Origin: Microbacterium esteraromaticum
GTDB taxonomy: Bacteria > Actinomycetota > Actinomycetes > Actinomycetales > Microbacteriaceae
Length of the DNA: 62,325 bases
Direction of reading: 5' to 3'
NCBI RefSeq assembly: GCF_017303215.1
Contig: NZ_JAEMWU010000004.1
Coordinates: 1 to 62,325, forward strand
In this document: positions 20,264-29,320 of the stretch, piece after piece
How positions within the stretch are numbered: position 1 is the first letter of the stretch
Layout of the letters: the number at the start of each line of letters is the position of its first letter
Notes under the pieces: model-generated
The model's input: the letters and a program-made list of their open reading frames with translations, nothing else
What the model was told of the DNA's origin: nothing
Database searches by the model: none
Program-made: the position numbers and the translations under genes

Positions 20264-21339
20264 ACAAAGTCGTGCTCATCCATCGAGTCGCCACACCGGA
20301 CTCCGCGGGGCTGAAGCCCGTGGGCGTGTGGAGCATCGAGAACGACCGAGAGAGCCACTTCTATGGGGTCGGCGACGAGGGGTATGAGGCGCGCGGAAGA
20401 AAAGCCCTCTTCCACCGTCCCCACGTTGCCGCCGTCGAGTGGGCGCTCTACAAGGCCGAGACGTCCCCGAACTGGGAACTCTACAAAGGCAGCACGCGGC
20501 TGCTTCTTGAGCCAGACCTTGATCAGATTCTCGCGGAAGCGCAGGCAGACTTCGCGGCAGCGTCCTTGAAGAAGCAGGACTTGTTTCGGCTGAAGGCCCG
20601 GCAGGCCCCGTCTCGGGCGGCCCCATCATCTCCAGACTGGGGTGCCCCACCGCGCGTCGTCGCGCAATCGTGGTGGATTGCAGCCGAGCTCGTGCGTCGT
20701 CACCCCGAGTCTCTCGTGTACGAAGCGCACCCGGGCGGCGGTATGTACGACGTGCTTGCGGTGGCGCCATCCAGACACTTCTCCTCGGAGGCGTCAACAG
20801 GCGAAGCAGCGGTCTTGTTGAATCGTGTCGGTACGTTGCAGGTCCATGCAGGCGCGGCGATTACCGGTATCGCCGATTGGGCCTCGGTGCTCATAGCTGC
20901 CAAGCCGTTCGAGATTGTGCGGGAGCTCGAGTCCGTTGCGGGATGGTTGCCTCCCCGAGCTACACCGAGTGCGACACGTAGAAGCCTTACTTACCGATTC
21001 ATCGCTTCGGCGCTGGGAATGTTCGTCAACGATCGTCATCAGTGGGACGCCCGTTGCGAGCTGTTCGACACCGTGGACGGGCTGGAGCCGCGTGGTTTCG
21101 TCGACAGTTTTCCTCAGGCGCACGCAGATCTCGCTTCCGTCCCGAGGATCGGGATCTACGGTGAGCCGCACAGTCACTACTGGGGGCTGCTGCGCGACGG
21201 AGAGGCGATCGCCTTGGTCTCAATCGACGGACGCCTCTACCGGCGCGCCGGCGCTACTTTGGATCTTCTCGTCGAGTATCAGAAGCACCATCGGCGGCTT
21301 CGGCGCATGACAGCGGCGTTGCTTCGTGATTGGCTCTGA
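20260..21339 (+). CDS. Unrecognised protein, seventh gene of the BREX operon
   Basis: The 359-residue protein starts at GTG 20260, overlapping the helicase stop by 4 nt, so it is translationally coupled to BREX. I do not recognise the family. The N-terminal third is charged and ends in a Pro/Ala/Ser-rich linker (APSRAAPSSPDWG). The next part has a conserved-looking YEAHPGGGMYDVLAV strand followed by LLNRVGTLQVH, a pattern like small mixed alpha/beta domains of unknown role. No signal peptide, transmembrane segment or nucleotide-binding motif is visible. The canonical BREX-2 set has six genes, so this may be an accessory subunit; function is unknown. Confidence 0.8.
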   Translation: MNKVVLIHRVATPDSAGLKPVGVWSIENDRESHFYGVGDEGYEARGRKALFHRPHVAAVEWALYKAETSPNWELYKGSTRLLLEPDLDQILAEAQADFAAASLKKQDLFRLKARQAPSRAAPSSPDWGAPPRVVAQSWWIAAELVRRHPESLVYEAHPGGGMYDVLAVAPSRHFSSEASTGEAAVLLNRVGTLQVHAGAAITGIADWASVLIAAKPFEIVRELESVAGWLPPRATPSATRRSLTYRFIASALGMFVNDRHQWDARCELFDTVDGLEPRGFVDSFPQAHADLASVPRIGIYGEPHSHYWGLLRDGEAIALVSIDGRLYRRAGATLDLLVEYQKHHRRLRRMTAALLRDWL

Positions 21340-21493
21340 GTCTTCAGCTCGGTTCGATCAGTCGATCTCGATGGCGATGGAATGCCGGATGAAGCGCAGG
21401 GCACGGCCGTTCAGACGCCGAACTCACCTATCCGCCCGCCCGATGTCGGCGGCATCAGTCAAGATGGATGAACCCCCTCCCTGAGGAGACCCC

Positions 21494-22942
21494 ATGACCG
21501 CACTGGCACAGGCGCACGCGCTGTCTCGACTGCTCGACGAGCACGTCGCGTGGCGCATGCTGCGCGCCGACAATGCGCCGGTGATGGTCTCGGTGCTCGC
21601 TGCCCACCTCGGCGGAGACGAGCGCCGCATCGAGAGTGAAGACCTCTACGAGCGCATCGACGCCGACCTCGACGAGCTGCGCGCACACGGCTTCGACCTG
21701 CCCGGCACCGCGAAGGCGTACTGCGCCGACTGGCGCACCGCCGGCTACCTCGTGCGGCGGCCGGCCGAGACGAGCAGAGGCGAGACCTTCGAGCTGTCAC
21801 CGGCCGCGTTGACGGCGTCTCGGTTTCTCGCGCAACTCATTCAACCGCGTCAGGCGGCGACCGAATCGCGGCTGGCAAGCATCGCATCCCAGCTGCACCG
21901 CCTGGCGGTGGATTCCGACCCCGACGCGCGCACCCGCATCGCGCGGCTCGAAGAGCAGCGCGCGCAGATCGACGCAGAGATCGAGGCGATCAACCGCGGC
22001 GAGTCGCCACCCGTCGACCACGAGCGCGCCGTCGAGCGCGTGCGTGACATCCTCGCCATGGCAGAAGACATCCCCAGCGATTTCGCACGGGTCCGCGCCG
22101 AGTTCGAGCAGCTCAACCGCGACCTGCGCGCGCGGGTGCTCGAGTCGGATGCCGTGCAGCGCGCCGTGCTCGACGACATCTTCCGCGGCGTGAACATGAT
22201 CGACGAATCCGACGCCGGGCGCAGCTTCACCGGATTCGCCGGGCTCGTGCTCGACCCCGAGCGCGGACAGGAGTTCGAGGATGACATCCGGCGCGTGCTC
22301 GAGCGCGACTTCACCGGCGCGCTGAGTTCCGCCGAGCGACGCTTTCTGCGCCAGCTGCTGCGCACGCTGAAAGAGCGCAGCGGCGAGATCCACGACGTCA
22401 TCACGACCTTCGCGAGAGGACTGCGCCGCTACGTCCAGTCGCAGGAGTACGAACGCGATCGCGTGCTGCGCCGAGAACTGCGCGGCGCGCTCGCCGCAGG
22501 CCACGCTGCCAGCATCCGGATCAAACCGTACAAAGCGACCGACATCAGCCTGTCGCTCTCTGCCGTGCCGATGCGCAGCGCCGGTGCGCTGCGACTGCAC
22601 GACCCGGCCGCATACGACGCACCCGAGGCAGTGATCACCCACGAGGCGGCCCCGGTCAGCATCGAAGAGCTGCGCGCCCTCGCGCGCGAGACCGAGATCG
22701 ATTTTGACGAACTCACCGGCAACGTGAACGCGATGCTGAAAGACGTCGATGCGGTCACGGTCGGCGGGGTGCTCGAGCGATTCCCTGCAACGCAGGGGGT
22801 CGCGAGTATCGTCGGTCTGTTGGCCATCGGTGCCGCGCAAGGGGTGGCGAGCGATCCCGAACGCGTCACCTGGGTCGGCGTGGATGCTGTGACCAGGGCC
22901 GCGCGGATACCCAGCTATCGCTTCACAGGGAGGGTTCTGTGA
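21494..22942 (+). CDS. jetA: Wadjet subunit JetA (DUF3375)
   Basis: The 482-residue protein matches the DUF3375/JetA type, the MukF-like kleisin of the Wadjet SMC complex. The N-terminus is a winged-helix-like segment, and the middle (about 120-300) is rich in charged helices such as ARIARLEEQRAQIDAEIEAI. Wadjet restricts plasmid DNA: the JetABC motor extrudes loops of circular DNA and the JetD nuclease cuts it. GAGGAG at 21481-21486 precedes ATG 21494 at normal spacing. It is first in a four-gene operon with overlapping junctions and lies 154 nt after the BREX genes. Family assignment rests on gene order plus general resemblance. Confidence 0.9.
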   Translation: MTALAQAHALSRLLDEHVAWRMLRADNAPVMVSVLAAHLGGDERRIESEDLYERIDADLDELRAHGFDLPGTAKAYCADWRTAGYLVRRPAETSRGETFELSPAALTASRFLAQLIQPRQAATESRLASIASQLHRLAVDSDPDARTRIARLEEQRAQIDAEIEAINRGESPPVDHERAVERVRDILAMAEDIPSDFARVRAEFEQLNRDLRARVLESDAVQRAVLDDIFRGVNMIDESDAGRSFTGFAGLVLDPERGQEFEDDIRRVLERDFTGALSSAERRFLRQLLRTLKERSGEIHDVITTFARGLRRYVQSQEYERDRVLRRELRGALAAGHAASIRIKPYKATDISLSLSAVPMRSAGALRLHDPAAYDAPEAVITHEAAPVSIEELRALARETEIDFDELTGNVNAMLKDVDAVTVGGVLERFPATQGVASIVGLLAIGAAQGVASDPERVTWVGVDAVTRAARIPSYRFTGRVL

Positions 22943-23637
22943 CCGAGACAGATGCAACGACAGCGGCCCACGAGGCGGCCCCCAGCGCCAGGTGGCCCGG
23001 CGACACCGGCACCCTCAGCATCGACGCCCGACGGGCGCTGCTGAAGCTGATCCAGGGGCCGTACCTCTCAGCCGCCCGGGCGCCGGGTCCTTGGTCGGCG
23101 CTCCTCGCCGACGAAGCGAGCATCCGATCTCGACTGCACGACCTCTTCCTCGATCTGGTGCTCGACCGCGACGCCGGTTTCGCCTTCGTGCGCAACGCCG
23201 ACACCGGTGAACAGGACGCCCCCGTCGCGGTGAGATCAGAGCAGCTCACCTTCATCGACACCGCGATGCTGCTCGTGCTGCGGCAGATGCTGCTCAGCGG
23301 CGAACACGACGGGCGCGTCATCGTCGGCAGAGAAGACGTCTTCGAACAGCTCGCGCCCTTCCGCACCGAAGACCGCGACGAGACGGACTTCGCCAAGAGA
23401 CTGAACGCCTCGTGGCTGAAGATGCGCAACAAGCTGCGGGTCGTCCACGTGCTCACCGACGAGCGGGTCGAGATCTCGCCCGTGCTGCGGATGCTGGTCG
23501 ACGCCGATCGGGTGCGCATCATCGCCGCCGAGTACGAGCGGATTCGCTCGGGCGAACGCGACAGCAGCGGCACCGTCGCCGATCTGGGAATCGCGACGCC
23601 CGATGACGACGAGGAGTCCGAAGATGACGTTGCTTGA
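22939..23637 (+). CDS. jetB: Wadjet subunit JetB (DUF4194)
   Basis: The 232-residue protein fits the DUF4194/JetB family, the MukE-like partner of JetA in the Wadjet complex. It is a small winged-helix-type protein with VLRQMLLSGEHDGRVIVGRE and a conserved VHVLTDERVEISPVLRML segment. It starts with GTG 22939 inside the jetA stop (GTGA overlap) and its last 14 nt overlap jetC. The acidic C-terminus is DDDEESEDDVA. Order and size match jetB in known jetABCD operons. Confidence 0.9.
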   Translation: MTETDATTAAHEAAPSARWPGDTGTLSIDARRALLKLIQGPYLSAARAPGPWSALLADEASIRSRLHDLFLDLVLDRDAGFAFVRNADTGEQDAPVAVRSEQLTFIDTAMLLVLRQMLLSGEHDGRVIVGREDVFEQLAPFRTEDRDETDFAKRLNASWLKMRNKLRVVHVLTDERVEISPVLRMLVDADRVRIIAAEYERIRSGERDSSGTVADLGIATPDDDEESEDDVA

Positions 23638-26600
23638 GATGCACCGAGAAGTCGCCGCAGCAGACGATGTGCGCGCGGGACAATGGCGCCTCGCGCGACT
23701 CGAAGTCGTCAACTGGGGCACCTTCGACGGGGCCCACCGCATCGACGTCTCCCGCAAGGGGCACCTGATCACCGGGGCATCCGGATCCGGCAAATCGTCG
23801 CTGCTGGATGCGATCGCCGCCGTGCTGACACCGGAACGCTGGCTGCGCTTCAACGCAGCCGCCCAGGACGCCTCGTCACGTGCCGACGACCGCGGCCTCG
23901 TCAGCTACGTGCGCGGGGCGTGGAGCAAAGAAGCCGACGAACTCGAAGACCGAGCCGTCAGCACCTACCTTCGCCCGCGGGCCACCTGGAGCGCGATCCT
24001 GCTGCGCTTCGAGAACCAGAACGACGCGCCGGTGAGCCTCGTTCGGCTCTTCCACCTGCCCGGCACGCAGACGGCGCGCGCCGACCTCAAAGACGCCTTC
24101 CTGCTGCTGCGCACCGAAGTCGCGCTCACCGAGCTCGCGCCGTTCGTCGCGAAGGGGATCGAAGCGCGTCGCCTTAAGGCCGCGTTCCCCGATGCGGTGG
24201 TCTCGACCGGCAGCCACGGCGGCTTCTTCACCCGGATGCGGCGGGTGTTCGGCATCAGCGGCGACAACGCGCTGCACCTGCTGCACAAGACCCAGTCGGC
24301 TAAGAACCTCGGCAACCTCGACACGCTGTTTCGTGCGTTCATGCTCGATCGGCCCGGCACCTTCGATCAAGCACGCAATGCCACCGAGCAGTTCCGCGAA
24401 CTCAACGCGGCCCACGAGCATGTGGTCGAGTTGCGTCGTCAGGCAGAGCACCTCGAACGCATCGAAGAGGCGACCGCCGAGTACGAGCGCCAGTCACAGG
24501 AAGTCGCTGAGCTCCTGCATCTCATCGAGATGCAGGAGCCGTTTCAGGATCGCCTCCATTTCAGACTCGCGCAGGGCGAGCGTGAAGATCAGGTGGCAGA
24601 ACTCGCCCGCGCGCGAGACAGAGCGACGGCCGCCGACGCGGTGCGGCAGCAGGCCGACCGAGCGCTCAGTGAGGCGCGCATGCACGAGGCGAAACTCGGG
24701 GGAGCCGATGCCGGGCTCCTGCGACGCGGCATCGACGACGCCCGGCGCGAAGGCGAGCGCATCCGCGCGCACGCCGAGCGTTTCGCATCCGAGTTGCGTT
24801 CCGCGGGAATCGAGCACGCACCGACGGATGCCGCGGAATTCGCCGCTCTGCAGGAATCGGCGCGCGCGCACCTCGGTCGCACGCCGGACGACGACGGCAG
24901 TCACCCCGCCCACGAGCGGTACGCCGATGCTCGCCGTCGCCTGAACGAGCTCGATGCCGAGCTCGAGTCGCTGAAGCACAGCCGCAGCAACCTCGAACCG
25001 CGGCTGCGCGCCGTGCGGGAGTGGCTGGCCGGCGAGCTCGGGGTCAGCGAGAAGAGCCTGCCGTTCGGCGGAGAACTGATCGACGTGGCTCCCGAGTACG
25101 CCGAATGGACGGGCGCGATCGAGCGCGTGCTTCGTCCGCTCGCCTCGGCGCTGCTGGTGCGTGACGCTGATCTGGTGCGCGTGCGGCGCCTCATCGAGAA
25201 GCGCTCGCTGGGAACGCGTCTCGTGATCGAGGCGGTGCCCGCAGATGCCGGCGCTGCGCGCCCCGTGCGGGCGCGCGACTCGTTGCTGCACCGCATTCGG
25301 GTCGCCGATGACCCGTTCGCGAGCTGGATGCACTCCCGGTTGTCGGAGTCATACGACATCTCGTGCGTCGCGGGGCCGGATGACCTCGATGACGTCGAGC
25401 GCGGTGTCACCAAGGGCGGGCAGATCAAGACCTCGGCGCGACGGTACGAGAAGAACGATCGCGTGTCGATCGATGACCGCAGCCACTGGATTCTCGGATC
25501 CGACAATCAGGCCAAGATCGATCACCTTCTCGAGCGTCGTGCGGTCGCGCAGCGCGAGACCGCACGCGCGAGAGCCGAGCTCGACGAGCAGCTCGCGGCG
25601 ACCGAGGCCGCTCTGGCCAGAAGGCTGGTGCTGAAACGAGTGCTCGAGCGCACCTGGAATGAGTTCGACGCGGCGTCCGCCGACGCCACGCTCGCCGACA
25701 GAGAGGCGGAGCTCGCCCGCCTCACCGCTCGAAGCAGCGAGCTCGACGACGCCTCAAGAGCGGTGGCGGATGCGGAGCAGCAGCAGAAGCACGCAAGCGC
25801 GGAAGCCGACATGGCGAACGCTGCCCAGGCGCTCGCGGCCGAAGCGCTGCGGCAATCCGACGCGCTGATCGCGCGTCTGACCGGCCAGATCCAGGGGGTG
25901 ACGCTGGCGCATGCTGATGCAGCGCTGCTCGAGGCGCGATACCGCACCGTGCAGCGGCGAGTCGACACCGCCAACATCGGCGACATCGGGTTGAAGGTCG
26001 CAAACGCGCTGCATGTCGCAGCGAAGGACGCCGACTCGGCGCGGGCCCGCTCGATGATGGCGTTCGCGCGACTGGCATCCGAGTTCCGTGGCGCGTGGCC
26101 GGCGGCCGCGCCCGACCTGACGTCGGACGTCGATGATCGCAGCGGATATCGGGCTCTGCTCGACGGCATCCGCACACGTGGTCTTCCGGAGCACGAAGAG
26201 AACTTCCGGCGGCTGCTGCGCGAGAAGTCGCGAGACCTGATCGGGCATCTGCTCAGCGAGATCCGCGATGCGCCCAAGCAGATCGAGGAGCGCATCGATC
26301 CGGTGAACGCGTCTCTGGGGCGGTCGCTGTTCGACGCCGACCGCTTCCTGCGGATCCGAGTGAAGACGAAGCGATCACCGGACGCGACCGAGTTCATGAC
26401 CGATCTGAAGGGCATCGTCGACGGGTCGTGGGATCAGAACGACCTGCGGGCCGAGCAGCGGTTCGCCGCGCTGAAGCGCCTCATGGATCGCCTTGAATCG
26501 GCCGAGAACGGTGACCGTGGCGATCACGCCTGGCGTCAGCGTTGCCTCGATACCCGCGAACACGTGACGTTCCAGGCGCAGGAGGTCGACCGCGCCGGTC

Positions 26601-26947
26601 GGGTGCTGAGCGTGCACGACTCGAGCGCCGGACTCTCGGGAGGGCAGCGGCAGAAGCTCGTGATCTTCTGCCTGGCGGCGGCCCTGCGCTACCAGCTGAC
26701 CGATGACGAACAGGATGTTCCGACCTACGGCACGATCGTGCTCGATGAGGCGTTCGACAAGGCCGACAGCCAGTACACCCGCATGGCGATGGACGTGTTC
26801 CGCGAATTCGGGTTCCACATGATCCTCGCCACACCGCAGAAGCTGCTGCAGACGATCGAGAGCTACGTTGGAGCCGTCACGTCGGTGTCGAACCCGACCC
26901 GCAAGCAGTCGCTGTTGGCGAACGTGCCCTTCGAGCAGGTCGAGTGA
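23624..26947 (+). CDS. jetC: Wadjet SMC-like ATPase JetC
   Basis: The 1107-residue protein is a MukB/SbcC-like ATPase. The N-terminal head has Walker A GASGSGKSS (51-59). Long charged coiled coils flank a central hinge (coils about 255-420 and 620-780). The C-terminal head has the ABC signature LSGGQRQKLVIF and Walker B TIVLDEAFDKAD. It supplies the ATP-driven DNA-loop-extruding activity of Wadjet. The frame opens at 23603, but GAGGAG at 23611-23616 lies 7 nt before ATG 23624, which is preferred. The TGA overlaps the jetD start. Confidence 0.94.
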   Translation: MTLLEMHREVAAADDVRAGQWRLARLEVVNWGTFDGAHRIDVSRKGHLITGASGSGKSSLLDAIAAVLTPERWLRFNAAAQDASSRADDRGLVSYVRGAWSKEADELEDRAVSTYLRPRATWSAILLRFENQNDAPVSLVRLFHLPGTQTARADLKDAFLLLRTEVALTELAPFVAKGIEARRLKAAFPDAVVSTGSHGGFFTRMRRVFGISGDNALHLLHKTQSAKNLGNLDTLFRAFMLDRPGTFDQARNATEQFRELNAAHEHVVELRRQAEHLERIEEATAEYERQSQEVAELLHLIEMQEPFQDRLHFRLAQGEREDQVAELARARDRATAADAVRQQADRALSEARMHEAKLGGADAGLLRRGIDDARREGERIRAHAERFASELRSAGIEHAPTDAAEFAALQESARAHLGRTPDDDGSHPAHERYADARRRLNELDAELESLKHSRSNLEPRLRAVREWLAGELGVSEKSLPFGGELIDVAPEYAEWTGAIERVLRPLASALLVRDADLVRVRRLIEKRSLGTRLVIEAVPADAGAARPVRARDSLLHRIRVADDPFASWMHSRLSESYDISCVAGPDDLDDVERGVTKGGQIKTSARRYEKNDRVSIDDRSHWILGSDNQAKIDHLLERRAVAQRETARARAELDEQLAATEAALARRLVLKRVLERTWNEFDAASADATLADREAELARLTARSSELDDASRAVADAEQQQKHASAEADMANAAQALAAEALRQSDALIARLTGQIQGVTLAHADAALLEARYRTVQRRVDTANIGDIGLKVANALHVAAKDADSARARSMMAFARLASEFRGAWPAAAPDLTSDVDDRSGYRALLDGIRTRGLPEHEENFRRLLREKSRDLIGHLLSEIRDAPKQIEERIDPVNASLGRSLFDADRFLRIRVKTKRSPDATEFMTDLKGIVDGSWDQNDLRAEQRFAALKRLMDRLESAENGDRGDHAWRQRCLDTREHVTFQAQEVDRAGRVLSVHDSSAGLSGGQRQKLVIFCLAAALRYQLTDDEQDVPTYGTIVLDEAFDKADSQYTRMAMDVFREFGFHMILATPQKLLQTIESYVGAVTSVSNPTRKQSLLANVPFEQVE

Positions 26948-28095
26948 TGCCGGTCACCGTGGCAGAGGCCCGGGCACGCGCAGCGCGAGCGGTCGAGAAG
27001 GGGCGTCGGGAGTGGGCCGCGCGCGGTGGCGGGATCGTCGAGTTCAGCATCCCGCTGAAGCCGCCGACCGAGCGCGAGGTGCTGGCCGATCCGCGCGCGG
27101 CGAGCGAGTGGGCGGCGTCCTGGCGGAGCGTTCAGGGTACGGACCTGCAGATCGGCTGGGCGACCAAGAACTGGCCCAGCGCCGGCAGGCAGGAACTGCC
27201 CGAGCGATTGACCCTGCGCACGGCAGACACCCTGGCGCGATTCGCCGGCGCCGTCGTGTATCGCGACTGGGCGCGGATCCGCGACCGCGCCCGGGAACTT
27301 CGTGAGCGCTTCGGTGAGGGCGACGAGATCGTGGCGGCGATCCAGCGCCGGGGTGGCGCGATAGACCGGCAGACGGATCTCGACTTCGTGCTGCTTCTCG
27401 GGGTGCTCACGTGGCTGCGCCGGCATCCGTCTTCAGGGTATCGGCTGCGCCAGGTGCCCGTCCCCGGCATGCACACCAAGTGGCTGGGCGCGCACCGCGC
27501 ACTGGTCGAGACGATGTACGCGGCTCTCACCGGCGAACCTGATCTCGGGCTCGTGCCATCGCCGGAGACGCTGCGGATCCGCTTTCTCGACACCGACGAT
27601 CGACCCGGCGGGCTGAGCGACGTCACCGCACCGATCCACGAACTCGCGGCCCTGCCGATCAATCCCCGCATCGTCATCGTCTGCGAGAACCTCGAATCGG
27701 TGCTCGCGCTGCCCGACTGGTCCGGCGCTATCGCCGTGCACGGCGGGGGATACGCCGTGCCGATTCATCGCCTGCCCTGGGCGCTCTCGTCGCGGGTGCT
27801 CTACTGGGGTGATCTGGATGCTGATGGCTTCGCCATCCTGCACCGACTGCGCTCGAACGGCGTCGACGCGATCAGCGTGCTGATGGACGAGGCGACGCTC
27901 GTGGCTCACCGAGAGCTGTGGGTGCCCGACCCGAACGGTGTCGCAGTGCGAGTGCTGCCGACGCTCACCGGGTCTGAGCAGGCGACGCTCGACCGCATCT
28001 CTTCGGAGGGCGGGGTGCGACTAGAGCAGGAGCGCCTGCCGTGGCCGACGGCGCTCGAGGCGCTGCGGGTCGCGGCCGACTCTTCGCCGTTGTGA
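26944..28095 (+). CDS. jetD: Wadjet nuclease subunit JetD (DUF3322/DUF2220)
   Basis: The 383-residue protein has the N-terminal DUF3322-like arm and a C-terminal DUF2220 Toprim-like nuclease domain related to topoisomerase VI. The Toprim acidic residues are visible: VCENLES (E248) and YWGDLDADGFAIL (D290, D292, D294). In Wadjet, JetD cleaves closed circular DNA trapped by JetABC. The start is GTG 26944 or ATG 26947, both overlapping the jetC stop. It closes the jetABCD operon and all four genes look intact. Confidence 0.93.
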   Translation: MMPVTVAEARARAARAVEKGRREWAARGGGIVEFSIPLKPPTEREVLADPRAASEWAASWRSVQGTDLQIGWATKNWPSAGRQELPERLTLRTADTLARFAGAVVYRDWARIRDRARELRERFGEGDEIVAAIQRRGGAIDRQTDLDFVLLLGVLTWLRRHPSSGYRLRQVPVPGMHTKWLGAHRALVETMYAALTGEPDLGLVPSPETLRIRFLDTDDRPGGLSDVTAPIHELAALPINPRIVIVCENLESVLALPDWSGAIAVHGGGYAVPIHRLPWALSSRVLYWGDLDADGFAILHRLRSNGVDAISVLMDEATLVAHRELWVPDPNGVAVRVLPTLTGSEQATLDRISSEGGVRLEQERLPWPTALEALRVAADSSPL

Positions 28096-28388
28096 TCTGC
28101 GAATGTCGGTGGCTCCTGCGACTATGAAGTATGGCGCGAGTGCGGCATTGACGGCGTCGAGGTCGGTGCCGTCGAGGTGGTCGATATCGAGGCGCTCGTC
28201 GGAGAGCAGCTGGCCATCTCACTCAGCATCTCTCTAGCTATGCCGGGCTTGTGCGCCTCGCCCATCGCGGCCAGCTGGGCGAGGAAGTCGGCACCGTCGA
28301 AAGGCGAAGTGACGAGTTCACCGCACGGATCCGGACGAGATCACCCGCAGGAGTCTGTGCACAACCGCCCGACAGGGTGGCGTGAGCG
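28096..28388 (-). other. Degenerate stretch, possible minus-strand gene remnant
   Basis: No convincing intact gene is present. On the minus strand a protein-like string FDGADFLAQLAAMGEAHKPG can be read, and after a frame change LLSDERLDIDHLDGTDLDAV follows, ending in a stop-interrupted tail. Each has normal residue composition while the alternative frames do not, which suggests a frameshifted fragment of a lost gene. The family is unknown. Confidence 0.4.
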
Positions 28389-28625
28389 TCACCGCTCCGC
28401 CAGCACGAGCAGCTCACCCACCTCGCAGTCGAGCGCATCGCAGATGGCCCGCAACGTCGAATAGCGGATCGCGCGGGCGCGATCGTTCTTGAGCACCGAC
28501 AGGTTCACCACGCTGACGCCGACGCGAGCGCTCAGCTCGGTCAGCGTCATGCCTCGGTCGGCGAGGAGCTCATCAAGACGGCAGTGGATGCCCGTGGCAT
28601 CCGCCTCTGCCTCGGCGGGGCTCAT
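28389..28625 (-). CDS. XRE-type HTH regulator (YozG-like)
   Basis: The 78-residue protein is a single HTH domain: DELLADRGMTLTELSARVGV then SVVNLSVLKNDRARAI and a YSTLRAICDALDCEVGELL dimerisation helix. Such small regulators commonly accompany DUF2975 membrane proteins, as here. The start overlaps the upstream membrane-protein stop (ATGA). It is third in the operon read from 29946. The perfect palindrome upstream of the operon is the natural candidate operator for this protein. Confidence 0.9.
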   Translation of the reverse strand: MSPAEAEADATGIHCRLDELLADRGMTLTELSARVGVSVVNLSVLKNDRARAIRYSTLRAICDALDCEVGELLVLAER

Positions 28626-29320
28626 ATCAGCCCGTCCGTCTCATGCCGCAACTGCTCGGCCTCGTTCTGCAGCCGCGCCCCGTAGCGGAAGATCGCAGAC
28701 AGAGCGAAGAGTCCGACGGCGACGGCAAACGGCCAGAGCGGGATGCTGAGCTCGAAAGGAGGCTCCAGCCCGGCGGGCCACTCCAGCGAGCGCGCGGCGA
28801 GCGTCATGCCGATCTGCTTCAACAGCTCACCGACGACCGCGCCCACCATCACGACGAACGCGACGACACCGAACGTCTTCGAGACGCTGCGGTGGAACGG
28901 TTCACGCTGCCCGGCGCGACGAGTGGCGTTGTAGATCGCCCAGGCGATCGCCGCGGAGGCCGCGATGCCGAGCAGCGTGCCCAGGTAGATCACCAGCCGA
29001 GGACCGAAAGGCACATCGTCAACGACACCTCCGTGGGTCAGGGTCGTGACAGAGTCCTGCTGGTCGATCATCCAGCTCGATGTCGTTTCATCGAGCGACA
29101 CCGAGGGCGAGCTGAGGGTGCTGACGCCGAACATCACCGCTCCCGCGCCGGCGAGCAACACGAAGGCGTAAGAGGCGTTGCGCGTGACATCCAGCGCGAG
29201 CGTCGTGCTGCCATGACGCCGTGCGCGGGCGATCGAGAACGCGACGATCAGGCCCGCGATCAACAGCCACAGCACGAGCATCGACAGCCCCGACGCGAGG
29301 TCGTCCGAGGTCAGGCCCAT
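28622..29320 (-). CDS. DUF2975-like membrane protein
   Basis: The 232-residue protein has about four hydrophobic segments: LVLWLLIAGLIVAFSIA near the N-terminus, YAFVLLAGAGAVMFGVS, VIYLGTLLGIAASAAIAWAI and a C-terminal LWPFAVAVGLFALSAIF followed by a basic amphipathic end. This matches DUF2975 membrane proteins, whose role is unknown. The frame extends to 29686, but ATG 29320 overlaps the stop of the preceding gene by one base and starts the membrane domain. The downstream HTH gene is translationally coupled. Confidence 0.82.
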   Translation of the reverse strand: MGLTSDDLASGLSMLVLWLLIAGLIVAFSIARARRHGSTTLALDVTRNASYAFVLLAGAGAVMFGVSTLSSPSVSLDETTSSWMIDQQDSVTTLTHGGVVDDVPFGPRLVIYLGTLLGIAASAAIAWAIYNATRRAGQREPFHRSVSKTFGVVAFVVMVGAVVGELLKQIGMTLAARSLEWPAGLEPPFELSIPLWPFAVAVGLFALSAIFRYGARLQNEAEQLRHETDGLI

